Source: Hordeum vulgare subsp. vulgare
Lineage: Eukaryota > Streptophyta > Magnoliopsida > Poales > Poaceae
DNA: 64,000 nt
Direction: 5' to 3'
NCBI RefSeq assembly: GCF_904849725.1
Contig: NC_058523.1
Coordinates: 342,529,948-342,593,947 of the forward strand
Both the position numbers and the translations under genes were made by a program. The stretch's first letter is position 1, and each line of letters begins with the position of its first letter. Shown here one piece after another: positions 44,301 to 56,083 of this stretch. The notes under the pieces are model-generated. The model saw nothing but the letters and a program-made list of their open reading frames with translations, did no database searches and was not told where the DNA came from.

Positions 44301-45311
44301 ACCGACGACGAGGTCCCGCAGGGGATCTCGTCGGGCTCCGGTGGAATCGGGGCCTAGAGGAAAGGCCTGAGCTCACAGGGAGTGCAGAGGCGTCGAGAGT
44401 GGGCGCGGGGATGGCCTGAGGAGGAAGAACGACGGCGGCGAACTCCGGTGACCCGAGGAGGAAGATGACGGCATCACGGCATCTCAGGGGTTCTTGGCGT
44501 CGCACGACTAGCTGGGGAGCTTCAGGGAGCGAAGGTGAATCCGTTGCGCGGTTCAGGAGAGAGGGAGAAGGGCTGGAGCGACAGCGAGCTCGAGCTCAAG
44601 CTTCGGTCATGTCGGCCGAGAGGGGTAGAAGAGAGCAGGGCGAATGAGGAGGGGATGAGCTCGGGGAGGCCTCGAGGAGCTTATCCCCGTTCGTGGTAGC
44701 GCGACGCGGTGGCTAGGCAGGCACACGGCTGCGTGGGCGCGCTGGGGAACATGGCGGCCACCTCCTGCTCCGACTGGCAGGAGGAAGACGACAAGCTAAG
44801 GTGGGATGGGCCTCAGGTAAGCGCTAGATAGGTCTTTTACATTTTCTTTCCTTTCTGTTTTCTGTTTTATTCTTTCTGATATTGTTTAATTTATTTTTGG
44901 CTCCAAACTATTCCTAAAAATAGTTTGAAAAATACCAGAGTGTTAGTTGGAATATTTCCAACCACTCATAAAGTTTTCAACATTTTTGGAAACTTTGAAC
45001 TATTTGAAATCAAATATATAATTGATTGCAGTAGCTTTTAAGTTAAATTTAAAATGCCATAGATAGTTTGAAAATAATTTTCATCTCTAATATTTTGTTT
45101 TCAACACTTATCAGAAATATTGGACTTTTAATGAAGGCCATTTTGGATTCATTGATTTTGCACTTGTTGGAATTCTTTTGAATAAGAAGTGGCTAAGGTT
45201 TTGCTTTGGATTTCACCACTTCTTTTTGGTTTATTTTCATTTCTTGAATGCAGTGAAAGAAGACATGAGCACAAGTTGTTAAACCCTAACAGGGAATGCA
45301 GGGATGTGACA
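41307..45311 (-). repeat. 5' LTR of Tekay-type element
   Basis: Co-linear with 21328-25363. The inner end begins TCTCGGG where the 3' LTR has TGTCGGG, so the terminal TG has mutated to TC. The outer end is GGGATGTGACA at 45302-45311. Frames such as 43868-44263 are LTR-derived. Confidence 0.9.
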
Positions 45312-45316
45312 GTCGA

Positions 45317-46296
45317 CACGTCTGGCGACCTTGCTGGACTTGTTTTACCTTTCTTGAGCGTCTTGTGCGAGGGATTCCGAGGATGCTTTGCGTTATCTCG
45401 AGGTTGAGGTTTTCCAAAAGGAAGCCAAGGAGATCACGGGTTTCCCTGATCGAGGTCATTCTGTCGCAGCGTGTGGTAGTTTGTGATGGACTAGTTGGAG
45501 CACTCCTGCAGGGTTAAATCTTTCGCAAAGCCGTGCCCGCGGTTATGTGGCAACGTGAAAACTTTGTTTAACATTCGGTTCTAGATAACTTGAAGTAAGC
45601 TTAATTAAAACTTGTGAACTGAGTGTGTAACCGTGACTGTCTCTTTCGTGAGCTCCTTCTTTGATCGAGGACATGGTGGGGTTATGTGTGACGTAAGTAG
45701 GTGATCAGGATCATTCATTTGATCATCAGTAGATCGCGTCCGGTATGCGTAGATCCTCCCCCTTTTTATTCTTGTACTTGTAAGTTAGCCACCTCAAATA
45801 AATGCTTAGTCGCCTGCTGCAGCCTTACCACTCGAATATACCTCACCCATTAAGCTTTGCTAGTCTTGATACCTTTGGAAATGAGACTGCCGAGTCCCTG
45901 TGGCTCATAGCTTACTACAACACTAGTTGCAGGTACAGGTAAGGAGTTGCTTTGATGTGAGCGCAATGATTGTTCATTTGGAGTTCATTTTCTTCTTCTT
46001 CGTCGATCTAGGATGGGTTCTAGGACGGCAGCGTGGGATAGTAAGGATGGACGTCATTCTTTTATCGTTTGTTTTCGTCCATAGACGAGCCCTGCTCTTT
46101 TTTATGATGATTGTATGTATTGTACTGATGTGACTTTGTTATAGCTTGTAGCGACTGTAAGCCAACTCCTTGTACTCATCTTTTCAGTACATGTACTTGT
46201 AACTATATCCATTCTTGCGAAACGATGAGATGCTTTTCTATCCCTTTTGAGGCCCTCGCGCCCAAATAAGCATAGGACTGCATCTTGGGCGTAACA
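45317..46296 (+). mobile_element. Gypsy solo LTR, right segment
   Basis: Continuation of the LTR that starts at 18433. It ends with CA at 46295-46296, followed by the duplicated target GTATC. Joining 21327 to 45317 (one GTCGA copy removed) restores a continuous sequence. No coding. Confidence 0.88.
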
Positions 46297-46301
46297 GTAT
46301 C

Positions 46302-47110
46302 CAACACAACCGCTCACCAATGTTCATCTTCGTCCACTAGTCACACTACGTCCTGGTATTATTCATCATCACCATGAGTTAGACCAAGCCTGAGAACAAG
46401 GTTGTCGAGGATACAACAGCCGCAACGGCTTTAACATGGCCGGCCGGAGGGTATAATTAGTTTATCAGTCTCCTCTTTACTTTTGTGTTTGTCGTACTTG
46501 TTGTTCACTTAGATGTATTTGTTGTATGTGTAGTACATGCTTACATGGTTAAATGCCAATATGAATAAATAGTATTAGCGCCATGCTTATGCTTTATTTA
46601 TGTATTAAATCAATCAAAAATTGCTAATTTATTAAACACTCTGGGTACCTAATTTTGTAGGCAATTTTTGATTCATGACTTTTCTACAACATTCAAATTT
46701 AACATGTTTATGCGTTAGACATTTTAAGCGTTGGTAAACAAAAACTATCTTGTGGCTCACAATGATGAACATGTTCTAGATCGTTGGTGGTCCTCCTGAA
46801 GGAACATTACTCCTGTAGAGGATAAGTGCGATCGGAGAACAACTAGTTGACGCATATCTACATATGTAGCTTGCCAAGAAACTGTTAGATCCGAGCGAAG
46901 GTAAGTAAAGCACAACAGATGTTTGAAGTGAGATGTATGTCATGGAGCAGTTCTATGATTATAGTATGGTTGAGAACTGCCCCATACTGGACCAGATTCA
47001 TAAGATACAGTGGATCATTAAGGAGCTCAAACTCCTTAAGTGTGAGTAGCCAGACAAGTTTATCGCGAGATGCATAATTGCTAAACTCCGTCCTTCCCGG
47101 AGGAGCTTTG
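46302..47110 (+). mobile_element. gag: Old Copia element, right part with gag remnant
   Basis: The leader continues from 18432. At 46930-47109 the plus strand translates to EMYVMEQFYDYSMVEN, then IHKIQWIIKELKLLK, one stop, and DKFIARCIIAKLRPSRRSF. This is a recognisable Copia gag (UBN2-type) segment. The rest of gag and all of pol are cut off at 47110, where a Gypsy LTR begins. It is the oldest frame of the nest: both later insertions sit inside it. Confidence 0.6.
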
Positions 47111-48219
47111 TGACACGTCCATTTTGCATCACCATCAACTACTATATTTTATAATATTTTAATAATATATTTCACGTTCCGATGTAATTGTAATGCGCTC
47201 TGTCTTTTAAAATGCAAGATTTACAAAGAGAGGGGAATTGCCAGACAACTTGAAATGTGGACATAAAATGCAATAGAAGAAAAGGAAACTTTTCGGAGAT
47301 CAAAATCAACATGGGATTTTGAGGAATTATTTTGGAATATATTTAGTATTATGGAGCGAAGATGGGCCAGAGGGGACCCACTAGACATCCATGCGGTTTG
47401 GTGGGTCGACCGACCCCTAGCCACGCTCCATGGACGTGTGGGGCCCTAGTGCCTCATCTCATGATCTCCATTTTCCTTAAATTCATATTTACCCTAGAAA
47501 AAATCACTAATAATCCTTGTGAATTTCCGTTGCACTCTGCGAGGCAAAACTTTGGCGGAGCACTTTTGCTCTCTAGTGGAGTGATTCTTCTGGGGAAACC
47601 TACCCTCACAGGGAGAAATTAAAGCCTTCAACATCATCAAGACTCCAATTCTCGTGGGGATCATCATATTCATCAACATCTTCACCAACACCCTCTCATC
47701 TCCAGACCCTAGTTCTTCCCTTTTGTTCAGTCTTTCTATCAAACCTTAGATTGATAACTGGGAGTACTTATGAGTGTTGATTATACCTTCTTATTGATGC
47801 ATAGGACATTTATTGGTGAAAAATTGTTGAGTACATATTGTCCATCATATATTATACGTACTGATCATGACCCATATGATGAGTTCTGAGTAGTTCCATT
47901 TGTTCTTGAGGACATGGAAGAAGTCTTGTTGCTATTAATCACGTGAAGTTCATTACCTCTCAATGTTTTGATGATATGTTGTGTTTTCCTTACTCTACTC
48001 GTGTTATGTGAACGCTTACTAGCTAACACTTCACCATCTTTGGGACTAGGGAAGGCATTATGTATTTAGTTCCTAGATGATGGGTTGCGGGAGTAATAAT
48101 ACCCAATCCCTAGTTTATGAATTTTTTCGTGAGGGCCTTTTTTGGATCCTATTGCTTAATAATATGGATATATTTATCTGAATTACTTCTCTAGGATTTG
48201 TGGATTCTTACATGGAGGA
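47111..48219 (+). mobile_element. Gypsy LTR fragment (TGACACGTCC type)
   Basis: Begins TGACACGTCCATTTTGCATC, a start I recall from an abundant Triticeae Gypsy LTR group, in the middle of the old Copia gag. The body has a GC-rich hairpin-like part (about 47380-47450) and a typical AT-rich remainder. It is cut at 48219 by the Tat-type element. No coding was seen; minus-strand frames such as 47494-47742 are incidental. Confidence 0.6.
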
Positions 48220-48711
48220 TGTCATGGTTTTGTCACGGCAGATGTCCTCGTGAAATGACATAAAGATGGAGCCATCACACCTTGGTGGCGAGTCAAAGGG
48301 GGTGAGCAAAAGCGAGACTCAAATTTACCCAGGTTCGGCCCCTCGTGTGGAGGTAAAAGCCTACGTCCTGCTTTGCGTGGATTGATGATGGTTTCGATTA
48401 CAAGGGGGCGTAACTCGCCTGACCTGGCTGATTTCTAACCTGCCCTATCTTCCCTAGGGACTCGCCTTTATATACAGGTCGAGACCCTAGGGTTTACAAG
48501 ATTCCTGGCCATCCTACAAATCGCAACTTTCCCTATCTTTAAGTCACCGTGTCTTCCAAGACTAGGAACTCCCTTGGCAGTCTATCTTCTGTATAGCTTC
48601 TTGAACCGCCATCTGGCTCCTGGGCCAAGGGCCGCACTTCCAATGTTGAGTCGCCCCTTTGATGAACCGGCCCACCTAGGGTGGGTTATACCGCAGGTAA
48701 TATCCCCAACA
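48220..48711 (-). repeat. 3' LTR of Tat-type element
   Basis: A 492-bp LTR with ends TGTCATGGTTTTGTCACGG ... ATCCCCAACA. On the minus strand it starts TGTTGGGGATATTACC. A purine-rich tract (CTGGGGCC on the minus strand) abuts it at about 48712-48722, so the element runs on the minus strand and this is its 3' LTR. The outer flank is GAGGA (48215-48219). The partner LTR lies beyond the right edge of the window. Confidence 0.7.
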
Positions 48712-48969
48712 TTAGGCCCCAGATTGTCTTGAATTCATTCACGTCAGTAAGCCTTCACCCACTTGGGCCGACTTATACCATCCTTTCTTTTCGACGAATG
48801 ATAAGCCGCCATTCGTTATGAATTTGTTTGACCCGCCAGGTAATCTTTGATGACATCACCCTATCCCCTTAATTCCGGCATTTTTAATGCCATAACCACC
48901 CAATGGATCTTTTGCTCCACATTTACTTATCCCAAAACCCAAGCGCCATCACTGCAGATTCTCGACTTG

Positions 48970-49053
48970 CCGCCTCGATCCCCGCTCTGGCCGCCTCGAT
49001 TCCTGCTCTGGCCGCCTCGATTCCCGCTCCGGCTGCCTCGATTCTGATTCTGG
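48970..49053 (+). repeat. 21-bp x4 tandem repeat before the antisense gene
   Basis: Units ccgcctcgatccccgctctgg, with variants, start at 48970, 48991, 49012 and 49033. A TATA-like tctaaatag (49057-49065) and a C-rich leader follow directly, so the repeats occupy the place of an upstream promoter region of the plus-strand gene. Confidence 0.75.
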
Positions 49054-49069
49054 CTCTCTAAATAGCCGC

Positions 49070-52000
49070 AGGGGGAATAGGGGGGCACCGTCACCTACCC
49101 CCACTTCGGCCTCCTCGCGAACTTCGTCTTCCTCGTGCCCTTCATCTTCCTTGCGTCAGCATCTCGGCTTCCTCACCGGCCCCTGAAGCTTCACCACCTA
49201 CCGTGGGTTCCTGGGCGTCTTCAAGCCGACAAAAGGTGCGAAGTTCTCCGCGTCCGTCTCCGGCGCCGTCTCCTTCCTCAGGTAAACACATTTCCCCATT
49301 AGGGTTAGACCGAGAACGCCATTGCCCCCGCAAGCTAGCTTTGAAACGCAACGAACGTCCCTTTTTGCTCCAGATCTGCTTCATATTCTTACGGTAGATT
49401 TTCGCAGTAGCAAATCATGGTCACTTATTGCATCTCTCCGTCACCTTAAGTTCTTGCGCCGTAGATCCAGACAATAGTACTGCCGCTTCTTTCCGTTCAT
49501 AGCCTTCATCATTTTATCAAGTATTATTCTTTGAATTTGGTCCGTCCGTAGATCCGCAATTCACTGCTTGTTTTTACAAACAGGTTTGTCCGTCTTCCGG
49601 GAATATCCTTACGGCAAAAGACCTTTGAGTGTCGCCGCTCATCTCCTTCCATCACAACGACTTAGACTTATCACCATAGCTACGCCCCCTTTTTTCCAGT
49701 TGAAGGGCGAGTCGCAATACCTTAAATATGTTTTCATAAATCACCCAACTAGCGAGTTCGAATGCCTTCGCATCCATATTTTGTCACCTATTGGCGAGTC
49801 ACAAAGTCCTTCTCAGACACATCGTAGATCCGAACTGGCGAGTTACCGTACTTCATGGTCCTCACTGAACCGCCTTGTTTCCTCTCTCTCCTTTTTTTTG
49901 TAGTCACGGTTGTTGTTTCGAAATGCAATTGGTTACCAACCAAGATTGATGATGCTATTCTCGAGAAATTCATTAAGTCGGGTCACCTCAATAGTAAGGA
50001 AGTCATTGGATGGCGAACCGCCCCGGGTGAGTTGATCCCCAACCCTGCCGACGGAGAAGTAGTCATTTTCACTGACTATCTTGAACGAGGTTTTAAACCG
50101 CCTGGGTCAAAGTTTTTCCGAGACGTTCTGCATTTCCTTAACGTTCATCCTCAAGACTTGGGACCCAACTCCATCAGCAATCTCTGCTAGTTTCAAGTGT
50201 TTTATGAGGTATACCTGCAAAAACAGCCCACAGTTCCTTTATTTTGGAACTTCTTTCATTTGAACCGCCATACTAAATTTACCAACGGACCCAATCATGA
50301 ACTTGGAGGAGTCAATATCTAGAGACGCCGTGAGTGCGGATTTCTATTAGTCCTCCTGCCCAGCCATCCCAAAGGCTGGGCTGAGTCATGGTTTTATTGT
50401 CGCGACACCTCTCCACCTGGCGAGAACCCACTTCCGGGTTTCAGAGAGGATGGATAGCCCATGGATTTCAAACTACCCGAGAAGCTCACAAAAGAAGAAG
50501 AATCTGAATTCATCCCCATCTTCTCCGAGTAACGGTCCTTGACCAATAACGGACTCATTGGGATTGATCTGTTCCGTTACTGGGTGGAATGGAACATTCT
50601 TCCCTTGAGTCGCCGAGACGGGTTAATGTGTGAATATGATGGTAGCGTAGACCATCCGCAATGCTTCCACCACAAAAACCTCACAGAGAGGGACATTGTT
50701 GGTGTAATTAAGAAGCTAACCGGCGAGTCTTTGGAAGAATGCGCCAAAATCGGGCTCAAGGCCTTCTGCCGCTCCAACCCGGCTCCGCCAGTAAGAATCT
50801 GAGCCGCCCTCCTTTACCTTATAAATACACTTGCCAATGCTCTCGGTTTGAAATTTTATTCTGTTCACCAGAAAGATGATCCCTTTTGGCGAAGGGGTCC
50901 AAAAGTGACAACCCAGAGGAACACCAAACCACCACCAAAGAAGAAGAAGGAAGCAGGCAAAGGCAAGGCCGCCGCCAAGGATTCATCTATTGTCGGCGAG
51001 TCACGAGCTGTCGAGGAACAGTTAGAGGTAAAACTTCCCCTTTACTTTACATCTTTATGTTCCGACTCATGCTTATACCATGTGTCTTTATGTGTAGGGC
51101 GATGAGAACGAGAGCCAAGATGATGCGGTTGAGGTAATTTCTATTTCTTCCGACTCACCTTCCCCTTCCCCTAGGCCAGTCAGACAGATCTGTGGGAAAG
51201 TCCCCATGTCTCACCCATATGCTTATATGGACCCTGATTTCCTTTTGAAGAAGGCAAGATATAGTCCCAAGAGCAAAACCCGGAGCCACTCTGGCGACTT
51301 AATTTCCGGGCTGCTTGAGAAGACAACCGGTCGGAAGCGCACAAGAAAGGTACACTTTTGTTTAAACACAGTTTTCTTTGTGGAAAATACAATTCTCAAC
51401 TTCCTTAATCTTCAAACTTTTATTCTGTCAGACTTCTCCCCCTTCATCTGGCGACTCGGCAATGTTAGCTCTCCTGCCAATGATCCGTGTGCAAGGGTGA
51501 GTTCCTTTGTTAACTCTCTTTCTTTTTAATAACGATATTTGCCCTAATCTTGGTGCCCTTATCTCAGAGCACAAGCAAAGAAAAGAAAGACTGGCCACTT
51601 ATCTTCTGCTCCTAGGACGACTGAAGTCTTAGGCACGAGCGCCTCTGTCCCAGAGCTTGATGAGGACCAAGTGGCAGCTCATGATGTTCCTGTGGATGAT
51701 ATCCCCGACGTCCGGGATGACTCGCCCGCCATTTTGAATGAAACTGCTAACAGGGTTAACCCACCGAGCCCTCTCAAGGCGACTAAAGACCCAGATGCTG
51801 TCATAATCACTGGCACTGGATACTCCACACCTTCGGCGGCGGTGCTATCCAAGCATACCTCAAAGGAATCTCATCCTTCCGCCGAACAAGATGTCAGTAA
51901 GTTGAAGCTTCCCTAGTATGAGAAGCTGAAATTTGATCAACTCTGCTTTGGCTTCGCAAATCGCCTAGAGACGAGTTATGAAATGAACAAAAGCTTGATT

Positions 52001-53546
52001 CAACACATGAAAGTTAAACATGAGGTACGTCTATTATGTATTCTCTTCCTCTCATTAGCCTTCCAATAGACTAGTCTTTGCTTGATGGAAGTATTGTTGT
52101 TGGAATGTCTATCAGACCCATATCTGTCCATAGCCCCCAAGGGTCGGGTTATCTTTTTCAAAGATGCGTCGGGTCTTGTATATAATTAAAATCTTCAACC
52201 TGTAGCCCCTAAGGGATGGGTCATCTTTTGAAAGATGAGCCGGGTCTTGTATTTAGTTAAAAATCTTCAACCTGTAGCCCCCAAGGGCCGGGTCATCTTT
52301 TGAAAGATGAGCCAGGTCTTGTATTTAGTGAAAGTTCTTCAACCTGTAGCCCCCAAGGGCCGGGTCATCTTTTGAAAGATGAGCCGGGTCTTGTATTTAG
52401 TTAAAATTCTTCAACCTGTAGCCCCCAAGGGCCGGGTCATCTGTTGAAAGATGAGCTAGGTCTTGAATATTGTATGACTTTGAATAGAATCATACATTAG
52501 CTCCCAAGTGTCTGGAATATTGGTTGCAATAATTTTAAAACTTGTCTCCCCAAATTTTGTTTTGCAGGAATTTGTGACCCAGACTGAGTTAGCTTTAGCC
52601 GACTTAAGGAAGAATCTAGCCGAACAACTAAATGCACGGTCTGAGTCGGAGAGGAAATATCACTTGGTTCTGACTGAACTGGAAAGAATGAAAGCTGATC
52701 ACCAGAAACTGGAGAGGAAAGGCAAAGCCGACCAAGTCGCCATCCTGAAGCGGGCTGAGCAAGCCGAGGGAAAATTAGAAGCCGCAAAGCAAGAACTCTC
52801 CGGCTTGAAAAAGCACATCTCCAACATGACTCTTGCCATGTTTGGTAAGTATTAACGCTTCTTTATTGCAAAATGAGTCTAATCTCCCAAGACTATCAAA
52901 CACTGATGTGTCCTTTGTAGGTTCACGAGCCGCCAATCTCCAAGATGACTGCATGCTGAAGCTAAAGGCTATGTATACCTTCACCGAGCAGTTATATACA
53001 GGGGGCGTGCTGACAAATAAAGCAGTGATGGGAAGCAAAGAGCCAGTTAAATCCATCAAGCACATGCTCAGCTACCTGTCCACGTTGCCTCCTCAAATAG
53101 AGGAGCTGAAGAGATCAGTCGTCCGGAAGGGAGTCCTGAACACCCTAAGCCGGTGTTTGGCCTATGCTCCGAAGCTGAAACCAGAAGAGGTAGCTGCTGG
53201 CTATCCTGAACTGAAAGACGACGGGTTGGAGTTCACCGAGGAGGACTACCACCGAGTAATCAAGGAATCCCGCTTCGCGGCCACTCAACTGGTAGTCGGC
53301 TTCTATTTAAACAAATACCAAGCCGCATATGATGATAAGAACAAGAAGGTGACTCCTCCCTCGTACGAAATTACTAGCTTGGCTCCTAGCCAGCCCAAGA
53401 ATCCTTTTGACCTTGACGTGGATCTATCCCTCTTCCTTGATGATGAAGATGAGTTCGTCGCCTTATCCAAGTGTAATTGGAAGCTGGGCGACTTACAAAT
53501 TGAAGTTGGAGAGAGCTCGAGGCAAGGTGACCCAGAGGCGGCTTGA
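49070..53546 (+). pseudogene. Antisense multi-exon gene in the Tat-type element
   Basis: At least eight exons with consensus borders: 1, ?-49281 (donor gtaaac); 2, 49904-50790 (acceptor tttttgtag, donor gtaaga); 3, 50872-51027; 4, 51098-51349; 5, 51432-51496; 6, 51568-52024; 7, 52568-52844 (donor gtaagt); 8, 52921-53546. Exon 2 holds a domain like the 'putative gypsy type transposon' family (PF04195 by memory): NWLPTKIDDAILEKFI, FKPPGSKFFRDVLHFL, NILPLSRRDGLMCEYDG. Exons 3-4 are Lys/Ser-rich. Exon 7 is a coiled coil (LADLRKNLAEQLNARSESE...). Exon 8 has YTFTEQLYTGGVL and an acidic end. Junctions 6/7 and 7/8 keep phase. Stops at 50188, within 50280-50480 and at 51914 break it; no ATG was found for exon 1. 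Role unknown; transcribed opposite to pol. Confidence 0.7.
52128..52470 (+). repeat. 72-bp x5 tandem repeat in intron 6 of the antisense gene
   Basis: Units built on tagcccccaagggccgggtc lie at about 52128, 52199, 52271, 52343 and 52415, so the period is 71-72 bp. Each has a small palindrome, catcttttgaaagatg. The motif gtagcccccaag also recurs singly downstream (54342 and 54431 areas), so it is spread through the non-coding part of the element. Confidence 0.8.
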
Positions 53547-54769
53547 GTCTTCTCAAGATGTAATCTTTGCCTTTAAAAGATAATCTGATCCTTTCTTCAT
53601 CGGGGGATGCCGCCCGACTTGGCCATGCGAGCCATGTAATAGCTTGTTAGATTTTGTACGGAAACAATCGGTCACTCGTGCCTTTTGATTGACCTTCCTG
53701 AATAACTTATTCCTTTAGTCTATTCATGAATCGCCCTTTTAAAAAGCTCTGGCTTTGATAAGCAAGGAAGTGTGATAGTTCGACATAAAAGCCCTCAACC
53801 TGTGTGTCAGAAAAACGTAAGCCGACTCAGTGAGTTATGGCAAAGGATAAACCAGCCCCATGGGTTATGGGAAAAATAAACAAGCCCTTTGGATTATGGC
53901 AAATAGTAGTTAAAAACTGGCCCAATGAGTCGTGGCGAGTTATAAACAAAAGCCGACTCAAAGATATTATGAAACCTTGTGGTCGTGCCATCAAGAAATA
54001 AAATTCGTCGACTGAATGAGCTGTGACAGGACAAGACGAGTTTGCATAACTCTAGTGTTACCCCTAGAAGGCTTTTGCAGCAGCCTATACTATTTAGACC
54101 GGCTGATCAGGCGTGAGTCAGGCTTCAGTGAACCAATGGTTTCCATATTCTCCATGTGTGGCTCCGGCCGGTACCTTTTATGTTTTAACCAAGGCGAGTT
54201 CAGGGTCCAAATGACGGATTGACTCACCCAGATACATAGGTCCATGTGGCGACTTGTCCAACAGATAGTCTAGTATAACCATTTGTAATGCGGTAATTTT
54301 TCGCTAGCCAAGAGGGTATTCAGGCTGAACTTAGTGAGTGGAAGCCCCCAAGTGACCTATGATTGAGGAAAAGTCGGGCATAGGATTGCAGAAGCGTGTA
54401 CGCTCTTACTGCAAAAGGACTTGGGAACTGGTAGCCCCCAAGTAAGCCGGCTTAATTCTCAAAATCATATAAGGTGCCTATGTTTGAACCGTGCAACGTG
54501 GCGACTGGTCCTCTTTGGCTCATCAAGGCCCTGTTTTGAAATAAGTGCAGCATGGCGACTTCTGCTCTTTGGCCTTGATAGCGTTCATGTTTGGACGACT
54601 TATAGAACAATGAAGACTCATGCTTTCTGAAGCTGAAATGACAAAGGACCCCAAAGTTCGTGGGTCCCGGCTTTATTGCTTTCATAAATAATGGATTACA
54701 TTTTCTGAAATTTGGAAAAAAGAAAGGTGCCCATGGCTATAAGTGTAGTAAGGCCGCAGTTGGGCTATA
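53547..54769. other. Tat-type spacer between antisense gene and integrase end
   Basis: 3' flank of the antisense gene and 3' flank of pol, converging. It contains repeated short phrases (gagttatggcaaa, ccgactca, tagcccccaag) but no coding frame that I can support. Confidence 0.6.
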
Positions 54770-55123
54770 TTCCAGGGGCGAGTTGTCTCAACCTCTGTAG
54801 TTGCCGATCTGGGCAAAGATCCACCAAGTAGTATGAGCCGTTTCGCAGATTCTTGCTAATGACAAACGGTCATTCCCACGGAGGTGATAGTTTGTGCATA
54901 CCAGTGTGATCTTCAATCAAAGGGAGCACCAAGTCGCCCTCTTGAAAAGTCCGGCTCTTGACACGGCGGCTGTGGTAGCGTCGCAAGTCTTGTTCGTAGA
55001 TCGCCGACACTGACGCGTCCAAGTCACATTCTTCCTCCAAAGCATCCAACGAGTCTTGTCGTGCCAGCTCGTTGTCCTGTTCCACATAGGCGGCGAATCG
55101 CGGTGAATCGTGTCTGATGTCGC
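54770..55123 (-). pseudogene. pol: Integrase C-terminus of the Tat-type element
   Basis: Minus-strand frame 54870-55085 reads ELARQDSLDALEEECDLD, YHSRRVKSRTFQEGDLVL and MHKLSPPWE, the GPF/Y-like end of Gypsy integrases. After a stop the same frame goes on with PFVISKNLRNGSYYLVDL to about 54770, a normal pol C-terminus, so the stop (TGA where Gly is usual) is a mutation. Upstream it is cut at 55123 by the Gypsy LTR. Confidence 0.82.
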
Positions 55124-56083
55124 TGATACGTCCCCAACGTATCTATAATTTTTGATGGTTCCATGCTATTATCTTGTCAACTTTGGATGTTTTATATGCA
55201 TGAATATGCTATTTTATATCTTTTTTGGGACTAACCTGTTAACTCTGTGCCAAGTGTCAGTTTCTATTTTTTCCGTGTTTTTGACCCTTTTTCAGACGGA
55301 GTCCAAATGGAATAAAACTTTGCGATGATTTTTTTGGACCAAAAGAGACCCCCGAAGGTTTGGAAGAAGGCGAGAAGAGCCACGAGGGAGTCACAAGCTC
55401 GGGAGGCGCGACCCCCCCTAGGCCGCACCTACCAGGCTTGTGACCTCCTCGTGGGCCCAACCGACGTAATTCCACCACCATAAATTCCTATAAATACAAA
55501 ACCCCCCAAAAAGAAACCTAGACCGGGAGTTCCGCCGCCGCAAGCCTCTATAGCCACCAAAAACCAATCTGGAGCCCGTTCCGGCACCCTGTCGGAGGGG
55601 GAATCCATCTCCGGTGGTCATCTTCATCATCCCGACGATCTCCATGACGAGGAGGGAGTAGTCCACCCTCGGGGCTGAGGGTATGTACCAGTAGCTATGT
55701 GTTTGATCTCTCTCTCTCTCTCGTGTTCTTGAGATGTCATGATCTCGATGTACCGCGTGCTTTGCTACTATAGTTGGATCTTATGATGTTCTTCCCCCTC
55801 TCCCTTCTTGTAATGAATTGAGTTTCCCCTTTGAAGTTATCTTATCGGATTGAGACTTTGAGAACACTTGATGTATGTCTTGCACGTGTCTATCTGTGGT
55901 GATCAACTTGCGGGTTTGTGACAATGGGAACCTATGCATATGGGTTGGCACACATTTGGATATTCATGTGAGTACTCGATGTATGTTTTGGTGATCAACT
56001 TGCGGGTTTCGTGACATTGGGAACCTATGCATATGGGTTGACACACGTTTTGACTCTCTGGTAGAAACTTCGGGGCATTCTTT
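55124..56083 (+). mobile_element. Gypsy LTR (TGATACGTCCCC type), left segment
   Basis: Begins TGATACGTCCCCAACG inside the Tat integrase (left flank GTCGC, 55119-55123). A TATA box ctataaat at about 55489 gives plus orientation. It is opened at 56083 by the Copia element and resumes at 63870 with no change of sequence type, running off the window. Whether it is a solo LTR or the 5' LTR of a full element cannot be told. Confidence 0.75.

Larger units (their letters stand above)
21328..45311 (-). mobile_element. Gypsy element, Tekay/Del-type, with nested Athila
   Basis: A complete but decayed LTR retrotransposon on the minus strand. LTRs of 4036 bp (21328-25363) and 4005 bp (41307-45311) flank gag, protease, RT, RNase H, integrase and a chromodomain tail. 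The 5-bp duplication GTCGA lies at 21323-21327 and 45312-45316. PBS and polypurine tract are present. Its own length is about 14.06 kb after removal of the 9.9-kb Athila-type insertion (27102-37019). Long LTRs, domain order and the chromodomain remnant place it in the Tekay/Del lineage. Coding is broken by at least two stops and three frameshifts. Confidence 0.92.
48220..55123 (-). mobile_element. Tat-type Gypsy element, 3' half
   Basis: Order on the minus strand: integrase C-terminus (54870-55123), a spacer, an antisense intron-containing gene (49070-53546 on the plus strand), polypurine tract, 3' LTR. An antisense ORF between pol and the 3' LTR is a known peculiarity of Tat-lineage elements such as Grande. 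The element is cut at 55124 by a Gypsy LTR whose far end is not in the window; the rest of pol is presumably to the right. Confidence 0.7.
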
